In this document: piece after piece, positions 1-9,250 of the stretch
Position numbering within the stretch: position 1 is the first letter of the stretch
Layout: the number at the start of each line of letters is the position of its first letter
From: Kiritimatiellia bacterium
GTDB lineage: Bacteria > Verrucomicrobiota > Kiritimatiellia > RFP12 > UBA1067
DNA length: 32,738 bases
NCBI GenBank assembly: GCA_017405115.1
Contig: JAFRBA010000249.1
Location: 1 to 32,738, forward strand
Direction: 5' to 3'
Program-made: the position numbers and the translations under genes
Notes under the pieces: model-generated
The model's input: the letters and a program-made list of their open reading frames with translations, nothing else
Databases searched by the model: none
What the model was told of the DNA's origin: nothing

Positions 1-215
1 CAGGGGTGTCGCGAGTGAGACCAATCCGGACAAGCACGGCAGTTGGACTCTGCCCGCAGCCGGAGACTGCCGCCGAGGGGAGTGTCTCGTCACGGCATAT
101 TGTCGAAACGCTCTGCCGTGCGCGATTCCGGATTGTCGAGACCGAGCGACAACCCCGCAGCGACCCGCAATTAACTAACCGATTACCAATTCGCGCTGCA
201 AGTCGAACGTTCCGT
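1..215. other. non-coding edge, no gene recognised
   Basis: No convincing coding sequence is seen. The open frame on the plus strand here runs antisense through the downstream ATPase gene and is taken as a shadow. Small inverted repeats are visible: CACGGCA at 91-97 pairs with TGCCGTG at 114-120, and TTGTCG/CGACAA flank an 8-nt loop around 134-153. They could belong to the 3' end of transcripts arriving from the ATPase gene on the minus strand, but there is no clear U-tract. Confidence 0.4.
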
Positions 216-1631
216 TCATGCGAACAGTTCGACCCCGTCAATGACATTCTGGATGTTGCCAAGGTATTTGCCCTTCGCGACGCCGTTCGCGGCGACAATG
301 ACGATGTGCACGGCCTTTCTCACTCCGCTTTCGCGGCGGAACACTTCGGCACGATGACGGATGTTTTCGTATTCGGCCTTGTCGAGAGAATACGGCTCGT
401 CGCTGTATTTCATCTCGCACAGGTCCACGATGCCGTCCGCCCTGTCGATGAGCATGTCAATCTGTACGCCTTTCTCGTCGGGATCGGCGGATCGCCACTG
501 CCACGAATACGTGTCGGCTTCTACGCCCTGGATTCCAAGGGCCCGTTTTATCTGTTCGGCATGCATGATGCAGACACGCTCAAATGCCAGTCCGCGCCAT
601 GTATTAACCCTTGGTGCGTGATAGTTCAGGGACCAATGCCTTTTGTCGTTTCCGCGCCATGGCGCAACGAACTGGAAATAGAACAAGGTGTAGGGATCGA
701 CAAGCTGGTACATGGCGTCCTTCTTCTTCTTCGCCATCGCCCTGCTGCATGCGAGGAATCCACATTGCACAAGTTCATCAAGGCATCTGCTGATTTCCCC
801 TCCCGATTTCACCTTGAGGCTGCGGATGATCTCTTCGCGCGACATTCCGGACTTTTTCCCTCCGAGCGTCTTTACGATTTCGACATGGCGCGCGGACGAC
901 TTGAACAGCGAGGAGAAAAGCCGGCTGAATTCGTTTCGCATTTCGTCAGCGGTTCCGAAGAAAAGCCTGTCGATGTTCTGGGCGGCGCTCTGTCCTTCCT
1001 GAAGCAGACTCCAGTAATAGGCGACCCCGCCAAGTATCATGTAGCATTCCATGATTTGCCGACGGTCAAAGCCGAGGTTCTTGTAGTTAGCGTAGGCTAC
1101 GCATTCCTTCAATGTGAACGGGACAAGCGGTATCTGCCTGGTTACGCGGTTGTGCAGTCCGCCGCGAGATCGCAGAACCTCGTTGATGACCCATGTCGTG
1201 GCGGATCCGCAGATTATGAGCAGTATGTCCCTGCGGGAAGTAGCCCAGCCGTTCCAGAACAGTTCAAATGCGTTGAGAAAGCCCGAACACTGAGTGTCGA
1301 ACCACGGAAGTTCGTCAAGGAAAACGATTTTCTTCCCCTCGGGCATCTTCTCCAGCATTGTTTCAAGTTCTGAAAAGGCCACGATCCAGGACGACAGACG
1401 GGGGCACTGCGGATGGCCTTGTTTCTTCAGCGCCTCCCTGAACGCGGACAGCTGCACTTTGCGAGAGGCGTTTTCCATGCCTGCGGCGTGGAAGGCGAAT
1501 CTGTAGTTGAACACTTCGTTGATGAGAAATGTCTTGCCGATGCGTCGCCTGCCATATACAGCCACAAACTCGGAATGGTCTGAAGCGTAGGCCGCACGAA
1601 GAATCTTTATTTCATTTTCTCTGCCAATCAT
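216..1631 (-). CDS. AAA ATPase with C-terminal DUF234-type nuclease-like domain
   Basis: The 471-residue protein has an N-terminal P-loop ATPase of the archaeal-ATPase/DUF234 group. Walker A is GRRRIGKT at residues 27-34 and Walker B is KIVFLDE at about 100-106, with the family's typical MIGRENEI start. A winged-helix-like middle (about 245-300) is followed by a C-terminal domain with WRGLAFERVC near 345 and a D391...E405-x-K407 pattern, as in PD-(D/E)XK nuclease-like folds. The length fits the family. The start is the first ATG after an AGGAG motif about 10 nt upstream. It is a single-gene unit with its own promoter. GC content looks lower than in the glycan cluster next door, so it may be a separately acquired gene. 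The role of these ATPases is not settled (stress, toxin-like and mobile-element roles have all been suggested), so no function is claimed. Confidence 0.85.
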   Translation of the reverse strand: MIGRENEIKILRAAYASDHSEFVAVYGRRRIGKTFLINEVFNYRFAFHAAGMENASRKVQLSAFREALKKQGHPQCPRLSSWIVAFSELETMLEKMPEGKKIVFLDELPWFDTQCSGFLNAFELFWNGWATSRRDILLIICGSATTWVINEVLRSRGGLHNRVTRQIPLVPFTLKECVAYANYKNLGFDRRQIMECYMILGGVAYYWSLLQEGQSAAQNIDRLFFGTADEMRNEFSRLFSSLFKSSARHVEIVKTLGGKKSGMSREEIIRSLKVKSGGEISRCLDELVQCGFLACSRAMAKKKKDAMYQLVDPYTLFYFQFVAPWRGNDKRHWSLNYHAPRVNTWRGLAFERVCIMHAEQIKRALGIQGVEADTYSWQWRSADPDEKGVQIDMLIDRADGIVDLCEMKYSDEPYSLDKAEYENIRHRAEVFRRESGVRKAVHIVIVAANGVAKGKYLGNIQNVIDGVELFA

Positions 1632-1658
1632 TGCGACAGTTCTCCTTTGTTGCTGAGA

Positions 1659-1687
1659 ATTATATCATAAAGAGAGATTTGGCGCAA
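1659..1687 (-). promoter_or_regulatory. sigma70-type promoter of the ATPase gene
   Basis: On the minus strand an extended -10 (TGA-TATAAT, TATAAT at 1659-1664) is preceded by TTGCGC at 1682-1687 with a 17-nt spacer. A leader of roughly 20 nt carrying AAAGGAG precedes the ATG at 1631. The -35 lies inside the inverted repeat at 1677-1722, so a protein bound to that repeat would block it. Confidence 0.6.
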
Positions 1688-1722
1688 TGTCGTGCATGTG
1701 ATGTCGCGACATCGCGCCAAAT
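1677..1722. repeat. 16-bp inverted repeat, operator or terminator
   Basis: The arm ATTTGGCGCAATGTCG (1677-1692) is matched by its inverse at 1707-1722 with one mismatch and a 14-nt centre. The right half also contains the perfect palindrome GATGTCGCGACATC. The repeat lies 56 nt past the stop of the truncated glycosidase gene, so it could end that long operon as an RNA hairpin, although no U-run follows. It also covers the -35 of the ATPase promoter, so it could be an operator. A third ATTTGGCG copy lies at 1738-1745. Confidence 0.55.
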
Positions 1723-1778
1723 GTATTGAAAACGGTATGATTTGGCGGGAAGTCCCAGAAGTCTGTCTTGACTTCGGC

Positions 1779-3167
1779 TTACAGGCCGAACGCCTTTCTG
1801 ACGGCGGCACGCGGCAGGGTCGTCTCGAAATACCTGACGCCCTCCGCGTGCAGAGTCACATTCTCGCCCGCGTCGCCCAGCGGAAGCTGGAAGTCGCCAG
1901 AGCCTGACGTGTGCCAGTAGGCGATAACGCGCCTGCCGCCTCGCTCGAAGAGAAACGCACGGAGCCCGGCGGCGTCCTCGGGCACGAGCATCTCGATCTC
2001 GTGCAGTTCGTACTCGTCCCCCTCGTTCAGGTAGAGGTGGTGCTGCCGCGTCGGAGACTTCAGCTCCTCCTTCTGCCCTGGCGTGAGCCACTTCCGCGCC
2101 CGCACGTCCTCCCATCGGCGCATCACCTCGAGGAGGTCTGCCATGCGCGGGTGCTTCTTCGCCTTTGCCAGGTTGTCCCAGCTGAACTGGATCGTCGTCG
2201 GGCTGTCCCAGGCGGCCGCACGGCTCGTGCCGAACTCCCACATGTCCATCTGCGTGCCGACGGTGGCGACCTTGCCGGGGCGGCCCGGAACGGAGACCTT
2301 GTCGCCGGGCAACCAGATGCCCCACCAGCCGAAGCTGACGCGGCTGAACTCACGGCGCATCATCTCGGCCTCGGCCATCGGCCACTTCACGATCATCGCC
2401 TTGAATATCTCCGGGCAGAAGACGTCGAAGGCGTTCGCGCCGCTCAGGTGGTGCCAGGCGAAGTGCGCCTTCGCGGCGCCCTCGGTGAACAGCGGCTTCG
2501 GGTCAAGCTTCTTCCACACGCGGTACTGTCCGTTCGCGACATGCGTCTGGCACGGCGCGTTCACGCCTTCGCAGCCGTCGAGGCAGAGGAACTCGAAGCC
2601 GCACGACCAGAATTCCGCGAACCTGTCGCACAACTCGTCCTGCAGCGAGGAGTTCTGGTCGACGTAGCAGCTGTTGCCGCCGCCCTCCGCCACGTCGAGG
2701 AGCCCGCCAATCCTTCCCATCGGCAGAGGGGCGACTCGCGTTCCCTTCGCGCCGCGCCTCACGCCCGTGAACTTGTACGGACGCTCGATCGTGAAGCCCT
2801 CGTATGACAGGAGCTCGCCCTCGAAGCGCAGCAGGCGCGCCTCCGGAACGCGCGGGCACGACGACGGGTCTTCCTCGACGTAGAGGTCTCCGCCGGCGAC
2901 GCCCATGTCCTTCGCGACGGTGAAGTGCTTCTTCAGGTTCAGCCGGTGGTCCGCCACGGGCGATATGTACTTCTTCGAACCGAACCCGATGAACGGATGG
3001 AGGAGGTGGATGCCGGGGCGGATCCCCGCGGCCTTGACCTTCGCGAGCATCTCCCTGAGGGACTCGAGCCCCTTCGGGTATTCAGGGCGCATGGCGTAGT
3101 CGCCGATGTCGCCCTCCAGGTAGTCGCCGGGGCTCGTGCAGAACGCGGTGTGGTAGATGAGCATCAT
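1779..3167 (-). pseudogene. N-terminally truncated secreted glycosidase-like protein
   Basis: The 462-residue frame begins abruptly in what looks like the middle of a TIM-barrel enzyme: MMLIYHTAF, then GDY and a GLESLREML...AAGIRPGIH segment resembling a central strand and helix of alpha-galactosidase-like barrels, followed by LCLDGCEG and a C-terminal beta domain. There is no signal peptide or first barrel half in this frame. Immediately upstream, in another frame, lies a complete signal peptide (3164-3232) whose TGA overlaps this ATG (ATGA). The simplest reading is that a deletion removed the first part of the gene and left the signal peptide out of frame. The reading frame is otherwise intact with no internal stops, so the remnant may still be translated by coupling, but the product would stay in the cytoplasm. 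It is the last gene of the seven-gene minus-strand run. The exact GH family cannot be named by eye. Confidence 0.6.
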
Positions 3168-3232
3168 GCGGAAGCCGCCGCGGCGGCGAACGCAAATACC
3201 ATAAGCAGCGCCGGCACTGAATGGTTGCTCAT
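3164..3232 (-). CDS. orphan 22-residue signal peptide ORF
   Basis: This tiny frame has a GAGGG ribosome-binding site 8 nt before its ATG. It encodes a short N-region, the hydrophobic stretch VPALLMVFAFAAAAASA with an Ala-Ser-Ala cleavage-type end, and then TGA. The TGA overlaps the ATG of the truncated glycosidase frame. It starts 10 nt after the stop of the beta-strand-repeat gene. It is best explained as the surviving 5' end of the glycosidase gene. A base-calling error at the junction could restore the frame, but the enzyme would still lack its N-terminal barrel half. Confidence 0.55.
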   Translation of the reverse strand: MSNHSVPALLMVFAFAAAAASA

Positions 3233-3242
3233 TGGACTACCC

Positions 3243-6200
3243 TCACATGATCATCAGCAGCATGCCCTTGGAGAACGCAAGCATCAGGCGCTTGCCGCCG
3301 GTCTTGAACGACCAGCCGTCGGGCAGGGCGCCCTCGGTCACGACATCGGCCGACCCGCTCAGGGCGCCTTCGGCCTCGATCAGCGTGTACCTGCGGTCGC
3401 CCTCGGAAAGCTTGCCGAGGTCGCCGGTGAGCGTCACTTCGAGCGCGTCGAGGTCTACGTCGCCCGCGAACGAAACCTTCTTCCCGGCGAGAAGCTCGTC
3501 GACGCTTATGGTGACGGACGCCGAATTCGGAATCTTCACGAACTCGGCGTTTGCGATTGATCCGCCGCCCGCACCGTACGTCACGCTCGCGACCTCGCCG
3601 GTCTTGCCGTTGAAGTCCATCACGCCGCCGCCCGAGAGAACGAGGCCGGAGCCCGGCGGAACAGCCCAGTCGCACCCGGCCTTCAGCGTCCCGCCCGCGA
3701 CGGTCGTCGCGCCGCCCCAGGTGTTGGTCGCATAGAGGATGAAGCTGCCCTCGCCCGTCTTCGTGAAGCCGCCGGTGTTCGAGTTCTCCGAGATCGTGCA
3801 GTCGTACGTCGCGAAGGACATCTCCCGCCCATACATGAGCTTTGCCGTCGCGTACGTGTAGCCGGCTCCTGGCGCGAGTATCCTCACTCCCCTGACGACG
3901 TTGGAAACCGAGTCGTAGTCGGCTACGCCCACGGCGCCGTATCCGTCGCCGTCGATGCGCACGACCGGGGCGCCGCAGATGTTGTAGACTGGCGTGGCCG
4001 CGACGGAGGTCACGCCGCCGCCGGTGGCGCCCTCGATCGGACGGTAAGTGTAGACGCCCGTCTTGCCGTCCGTGTCGATCGTCATGCCGCCCGAATAGAC
4101 GAGAACATGCTCAGCCGGGCCATAGTTCACGTTGAGGCTGCGGTGGGTGTGGAATATGTCCTCTGCGCCGCCATTGCCGTTTTGCGTGGGCACCCATGTG
4201 CCGTTGTTGAAGTTCACTATCAGAGTGGAAGCAAGTTTGTTCTTGTGGACGCCCTGCGTGCGCATCCTGCCGCCATCGCAGATAGTGAAAATCGTGCAGG
4301 ACGTGTCGTTGTTGTTCACCCAGTTGGCATCAGGACCGAAGTCAATGTATGCCGTAGGTCCGGCGGCCGAGACCGTGGCGAACTGCTGGCTGCTCCCGCT
4401 GTATCCAGAATTGATCTCGGGCGACCCGGCGCTGGCGTCGAACGTTCCGCCAAAGACGCACAGCGACCCGCCATAGCCGTTGCCGACGCCTATGCCGATG
4501 CGCGGCGTCGCCGTGTCGTTGAGCGCATTTGTCATAGTGAACCTGCCGCCGGTCTGGAAAAACACGCCCCGTTCCATCCTGCCGATGGCAAAGCGCCCGC
4601 AGGCGGTCAGCTCTCCGTCCGAAAGCTCGTAGAACCCGTGGTTGTGTCCGCCAAAGCCGGCACTGCCGATACATGTGCCGTTCTCAAAGGTTGAGCTCGC
4701 ATTGCCGAGCGCGGTCACGATGCCGCCGCGCTGGTAGAACGCGCCGTGTCCGCCGTAGACACGCCCGGCGGCGACAAGCCGCGCTGTCACTACGCTGCCG
4801 GAGAGGATTTCGACGGCCGCCTCGCCGCTCAAGCCCCCTGCGACTATGGCGCCGGTCATCAGATCGCTCCAGGCATTCCCCAGTGTCGAGTCGACGAGCC
4901 GCGTGTCCTTCAGCGCGATTCGCGTCACCGGGCGGGTCCTGACCGTCGTCGAAATGCGCTTTACACCGTTCGCCCTGAAGTCGGACTCGTCGTCGTACAC
5001 AAGGTCGCAGCCGTCAAATACGACCGTGGATTCAGTGCAGTTCGTGACCGGCTCGGTGACGTTGATCTTGCCAACATGGATCGGAGCGCTGTCGCCGTCC
5101 CCCTTGAACCGAAGCACTCCGCCGCCCTGCTTGACATTGAGCCGCCGCTCCGCCGTCGTTGCCACGTTCGTCAGCACGACCTCCCCAGGGCCGACGCCGC
5201 CGATGGAGTTGGTGGTCGCCGGAAACTGCATCGTGAACGGGCTTTCGCCGTATGTCGTGTCGAGGCCAACTGCCGCGTCGTTCAGCCACGTCGCCTCGTT
5301 GGCGAGACGGGCAATCGACGCGGCGTCCCACAGCACCTCGTCGTCGCTCTCGCGTTCCTTGAGCCTCACGCTGGCGAAGCCGTAGCTGCACGTGACCGAC
5401 GAGTAGTTCGGCACTGAGCCGGGGCCTGCCAGCAGCACCGATCCGCATCCATGCGCCACGCTGCCTATGTTGTCGAAATACGTGTAGCCGGTGTAGGTGT
5501 TGTTGGTGTTCGCGAAATAGACGCGACCCACGTTGGAGGACGTTGTCTTCAAGGAACCGTTGCCCGAGACCTGCCCGGAAACCGTCAGTTGGAGCCGCGG
5601 ATCGTTCGCATGCAAAGACAAAAGCGACATCGCGCCTTCGTCCTTGAAGATGACAGGCCCGGCCCAGTTCAGGATGTTCAGCGAAGACCAGTCCGTGCCG
5701 GTCAGCGTACCCTGGGAGCGCGTGATGAGCGATCCGTTAGTGCCCTTCACCCAGAGGTGTCTGTTCGCTTTCTTAGTTCGGTTGACGCCGTCGATGTAAA
5801 ATGCAAGCGTTCCATAGTCATCGATCAGAAACGGGGAGTCCGTGTATTCCGAATCGACCGAGAAACTCCCGCTGACGCTGCGCATCGTCACCATGGCCCG
5901 CGCAGACGCGCTTGCGCCGCGGATGCGCAGCGTGCCGTTGGTAGACACTGTCGTCGTGCCGGTCAGCTGCATGTCGCCGTTGCCGCCGAGAGTGAGCTCA
6001 TGGCCGTGCATGTCGATTTCGGCGTTCGAGAAGAACTGGTAGTATGCGGGGCCGTTGATGTAGAGGAGCGCATCATCGTCCAGATGGAGGTACTTTATGA
6101 ACTCGGCGCTAGTGCTGTAGGCATATCCGGTGTTCACTGCACCCATGGAGTTGTAGCCGGTTCCGGCGATATGTACGGGACGGTTGCCCATCACCGCCCA

Positions 6201-6623
6201 GCCTCCCGTATTGGGCACGTAGAGCGTGTTGCCGGTCATTATGACGAGCTTGCCGCCGGCCTTAGACTCCGCGCCGAAATAGTAGCGCGTGCCGGAAGAC
6301 ACGGTGACGACCCCGCCGCCCTGGAGGACGTAGTCGCCGGTGAAGCCCGATATCTGCTTCGACATCGTCCATGCGCCGTAGTACGTCTTCTTCACCGTGC
6401 CGGCGCCGGTAATGTTCATCGTGGGTGCACTCGACGTATTGAACTCGACGACGCCCGTCGCGTCTGCGAACGCGATGCCGTCGGCGAAGTCGGCGACGTT
6501 GGCGTCGGTCACCTCCACCGTCTCATCGGCGGCGACTGTTCTCACCGCCGCCCGTGCAGGCATTGCCGCAAGGGCAACTGCTGCCGCAACAGCCACCCCT
6601 CCTACAATATTTGCGTATTTCAT
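3243..6623 (-). CDS. secreted autotransporter-type beta-strand-repeat protein
   Basis: The 1,126-residue protein has a signal peptide (MKYANIVGG... ending AMPARA), then a long Gly/Thr/Asn-rich body of short beta-strand repeats predicted to form a beta-helix. Near residue 950 it has a classic autotransporter-associated repeat: TKTGEGSFILYATNTW followed by GGATTVAGGTLKAG. No C-terminal beta-barrel or PEP-CTERM anchor is visible. It ends instead with a short hydrophobic tail (LMLAFSKGMLLMIM). The chosen ATG (6623) has AAAGGA 6 nt upstream. An ATG five codons earlier (6638) overlaps the previous gene's TGA as ATGA and is possible. Its place among secreted glycosidases suggests a cell-surface or adhesin-like role in contact with the glycan substrate; that is inference. 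Confidence 0.8.
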   Translation of the reverse strand: MKYANIVGGVAVAAAVALAAMPARAAVRTVAADETVEVTDANVADFADGIAFADATGVVEFNTSSAPTMNITGAGTVKKTYYGAWTMSKQISGFTGDYVLQGGGVVTVSSGTRYYFGAESKAGGKLVIMTGNTLYVPNTGGWAVMGNRPVHIAGTGYNSMGAVNTGYAYSTSAEFIKYLHLDDDALLYINGPAYYQFFSNAEIDMHGHELTLGGNGDMQLTGTTTVSTNGTLRIRGASASARAMVTMRSVSGSFSVDSEYTDSPFLIDDYGTLAFYIDGVNRTKKANRHLWVKGTNGSLITRSQGTLTGTDWSSLNILNWAGPVIFKDEGAMSLLSLHANDPRLQLTVSGQVSGNGSLKTTSSNVGRVYFANTNNTYTGYTYFDNIGSVAHGCGSVLLAGPGSVPNYSSVTCSYGFASVRLKERESDDEVLWDAASIARLANEATWLNDAAVGLDTTYGESPFTMQFPATTNSIGGVGPGEVVLTNVATTAERRLNVKQGGGVLRFKGDGDSAPIHVGKINVTEPVTNCTESTVVFDGCDLVYDDESDFRANGVKRISTTVRTRPVTRIALKDTRLVDSTLGNAWSDLMTGAIVAGGLSGEAAVEILSGSVVTARLVAAGRVYGGHGAFYQRGGIVTALGNASSTFENGTCIGSAGFGGHNHGFYELSDGELTACGRFAIGRMERGVFFQTGGRFTMTNALNDTATPRIGIGVGNGYGGSLCVFGGTFDASAGSPEINSGYSGSSQQFATVSAAGPTAYIDFGPDANWVNNNDTSCTIFTICDGGRMRTQGVHKNKLASTLIVNFNNGTWVPTQNGNGGAEDIFHTHRSLNVNYGPAEHVLVYSGGMTIDTDGKTGVYTYRPIEGATGGGVTSVAATPVYNICGAPVVRIDGDGYGAVGVADYDSVSNVVRGVRILAPGAGYTYATAKLMYGREMSFATYDCTISENSNTGGFTKTGEGSFILYATNTWGGATTVAGGTLKAGCDWAVPPGSGLVLSGGGVMDFNGKTGEVASVTYGAGGGSIANAEFVKIPNSASVTISVDELLAGKKVSFAGDVDLDALEVTLTGDLGKLSEGDRRYTLIEAEGALSGSADVVTEGALPDGWSFKTGGKRLMLAFSKGMLLMIM

Positions 6624-6634
6624 GCGTTTTCCTT

Positions 6635-9250
6635 TCATTTTAACCCTGTTTTACTGACGAAGCTGAACACGTGGCAGCGGGACGCCGGCAGTGCAAGCGC
6701 CACCCCGTCAGATGCCAGCGCCTTCGCGCTGAACGTTCTGTCTCTGAAAACGGATTTTCCGTCCTCGTCGAGAACCACATACTCTTCCGGCGGCAGCCCG
6801 CGCGTCTTCAGCGTGAACTCGGCATGCCGTTCGTCGTTGAAGTTGAAGCATGCCACGTAGCGCGAGCCCTCGTGGTCGTAGGTCGTCTGCTGCAGCAGGG
6901 AGACTCTGGGATACGCCGCGAGGTATGCCTTGTCGAGCGATGTGTAGAATTCCTCGAAGCCGGGCTTGGCAACGATGACCGAAGCCTCGTCGGCGCGCTT
7001 TCCGTCCCAGACGGCATTTTCGAACTTCGCCGCCCGGGTGATGCTTTTCGCGTATGCGCGCCAGTGCCGTGCGTCCGCTCCGTATGGGAACACCCACGGT
7101 GCGATGGCCTCCCACCTGTTGAAGAAGCAGCTGTCGCACATGATCTCAAGCCATTCGGGCTGTACGATCCAGTTGGGGCCGGCGGGCTGGCCAATGAGTT
7201 TCGGACGCCTCCCCTCCTGATACGCCCTGTCGTTCTCCTCGCGCACGTCCTTTGCCGCCACGAAGTAGTGTACGCAGCTGCCCTTCGGAAGCGCATATGG
7301 GCCGCCATAGGAGCCGTTGTCGTCAGGAGTCCAGCCGACGTAGGGTCCCCAGGCCGGAATCCACGCCACGTCGCCCGCGAAGTCCTTCGAGAGCTTGTCC
7401 TGCGGGTAGCCGTTGCGGCGCGACTGGCTGCACATCTCCGCCCAGCTGATGGCCGGCATGAGGCCGATCTTCCCCGGCTTGAACGTCTTCTTCATCCAGC
7501 GGTCTACGGTCTTGACGAGCTCCCCGTGCTGCCACGAGTGGAAGTGCTCGATGTTGCCGTCGCCGGTTCGCTTCATCCACTCCGCGCCTCGCTTCCTGCA
7601 GTAGTCGCACTGGCAGCCTTTGAAGAAGAACGGCTCCCAGTTCACCCACTGACCGTCCGTCCCGGCGCTGCGCGCGGCCAGGTTGGGCACTATGTTGGTT
7701 ACGAAGAACGGGCGCTCCTCGTAGATGGACGCCGGGCACGCGGCGCGCCTGAGCCTGTCGGGAAGGCCCGGTCTCGGGACGAATCCGTCCTCCGGGGGGC
7801 GCGGGCACGTCCCGTGTATGTTGTAGGCGTTCATCAGGTAGTCGTGGTCGAACGGCGTTATTATGTCGAAGCCCTTGGCCCGCCACATCGGCAGAAGCTT
7901 CGGGTTCTCGACCATGTTCGGCACTTCCGGCATAAGCCACGTCACGCCCTTTTCGCGCATGTAGTCGGCGTAGGCCTCGTTCGCTCCGTCGCCCGTTCGG
8001 AAGTTCTCCAGGCTGTACACGAGCATCGCGCCCGCGCGGTAGCGCTTCGGCTGCACGGCCGTGAACGGCTCGGCCGACGCCAGGGTGCAGGACCCCTCGC
8101 TGTCGAACGGCCTGCCGTCGGGCCCGACCGCGCGGACCTTCAGCGTCGCCTCGAAGCCGTCCGGCTTAAGCGCGCGCACGAGCAGCGACGGGGCGACGTA
8201 CGGGTGGAACCTCTCCTCCTGGCGGGGGCGCAGACGTTCGCCCATCGGCAGGCGGATGCGCTCGGAGCCGTCTTCCAGGCGACGGCGCTTCATCATGCGA
8301 CCTCTCTTCGCATCCTCTCCCAGATTGGCGCCGACGAACTCGAACCCGGCCGGCACATCGGCCTCGAACCAGCACTTCGCCGGGTTGACCGTGGCATTCT
8401 TCGAGCAGTTCCAGCAGATTACGACCGAGCCCACCTTCCCCGACTCGATTTCGAAACGGTCGTCGACGTAGTGGTACGTGCCGATCAGGCGGAACCTTAC
8501 GTCGGGCCTGGGCGGGGCGGGCCTGAGCGTGACCACGCTGAAGCCCGTGAACTTGAGGTAGCCTGCGCCCATGAAGCGCACCCTGAAGTCGATGGCGTTC
8601 GCCCCTTCCGGAACCTTTACGTCCATCGCCCACGGGTTGACGTAGTCGGAGTCCTCCCCCGTGTCGCGGAAGTCTCGGCACTGCCACTTGCCGACATCCC
8701 TGGGGCGGGGGTCGGAGGCGTCCTTGACGGCGACAGGCTGGGCGAACACGTAGGCGTAGTGGCTCTGCGCCCCGATATCGTGGTTGGACCTGTACTGCAG
8801 CGTGACACGGCGGACTCCCCCGGTCGCGTTTTCGAGCATGACGCGCTTGCCGATGTACGACTGCAGGCTTGCGGCGCGCGTCCTGTCGCCCAGAAGGTCG
8901 ACGGCCTCGCAGGGCACGCGGATCGACGCCATTCCGCCCCGGAGCGACATCTCCACGAGCGACTCGATCTTTTTCTTCAGGTCTGCGGCCGCCATCCCGT
9001 CGAGGCCCTTGGCCGGGAAGCTCGTCGAGAGTCGGCGCCAGCTTGTCGGCGCCTTCGGGTCTTCGCACTCCGTGAAGTTCGGGTTGGTGGCAAGATTGTC
9101 CCCGCCGCCGCCGTAGACCCTGTCGGATATTGCCTTGAGGTCGAATGTACAGCGATCTGCGTATGCAGCCGCGCTCGGCGGCGCCGGAACAGACTGCCCC
9201 GCCGCAAGAGCCGGCAGAGCGGCTATGCATACCATGGCAACGCGTTTCAT
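6635..9250 (-). CDS. large secreted glycosidase-like protein
   Basis: The 871-residue protein starts with a Sec signal peptide (MKRVAMVCIAALPALAAG). An N-terminal beta-sandwich region with NLATNPNFTE and WAMDVKVPEG-type strands resembles a carbohydrate-binding module. A central barrel-like region follows with YADYMREKGVTWLMPE and the cysteine cluster CQCDYCRKRGAEW, as seen in large glycosidase-like proteins with a CxC/CxxC motif. A C-terminal beta domain (VACFNFND...VVLDEDG) closes it. Catalytic residues cannot be assigned. The ATG at 9250 was chosen over one nine codons earlier because the signal peptide starts there and a promoter lies immediately in front. There is no ribosome-binding site, so a leaderless mRNA is likely. 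The last codon overlaps the alternative start of the following gene by ATGA. It is probably a polysaccharide-degrading enzyme in the periplasm or outside the cell. Confidence 0.75.
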   Translation of the reverse strand: MKRVAMVCIAALPALAAGQSVPAPPSAAAYADRCTFDLKAISDRVYGGGGDNLATNPNFTECEDPKAPTSWRRLSTSFPAKGLDGMAAADLKKKIESLVEMSLRGGMASIRVPCEAVDLLGDRTRAASLQSYIGKRVMLENATGGVRRVTLQYRSNHDIGAQSHYAYVFAQPVAVKDASDPRPRDVGKWQCRDFRDTGEDSDYVNPWAMDVKVPEGANAIDFRVRFMGAGYLKFTGFSVVTLRPAPPRPDVRFRLIGTYHYVDDRFEIESGKVGSVVICWNCSKNATVNPAKCWFEADVPAGFEFVGANLGEDAKRGRMMKRRRLEDGSERIRLPMGERLRPRQEERFHPYVAPSLLVRALKPDGFEATLKVRAVGPDGRPFDSEGSCTLASAEPFTAVQPKRYRAGAMLVYSLENFRTGDGANEAYADYMREKGVTWLMPEVPNMVENPKLLPMWRAKGFDIITPFDHDYLMNAYNIHGTCPRPPEDGFVPRPGLPDRLRRAACPASIYEERPFFVTNIVPNLAARSAGTDGQWVNWEPFFFKGCQCDYCRKRGAEWMKRTGDGNIEHFHSWQHGELVKTVDRWMKKTFKPGKIGLMPAISWAEMCSQSRRNGYPQDKLSKDFAGDVAWIPAWGPYVGWTPDDNGSYGGPYALPKGSCVHYFVAAKDVREENDRAYQEGRRPKLIGQPAGPNWIVQPEWLEIMCDSCFFNRWEAIAPWVFPYGADARHWRAYAKSITRAAKFENAVWDGKRADEASVIVAKPGFEEFYTSLDKAYLAAYPRVSLLQQTTYDHEGSRYVACFNFNDERHAEFTLKTRGLPPEEYVVLDEDGKSVFRDRTFSAKALASDGVALALPASRCHVFSFVSKTGLK

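Noticed and set aside
6..1373. 455-codon plus-strand frame over the ATPase gene
   Set aside because: The minus strand has clear Walker motifs and a promoter; this frame is the complementary shadow.
3160..3170. Programmed -1 frameshift joining the signal peptide to the glycosidase
   Set aside because: No slippery heptamer or downstream structure is seen, and the joined protein would still lack the first barrel half, so a deletion explains the data better.
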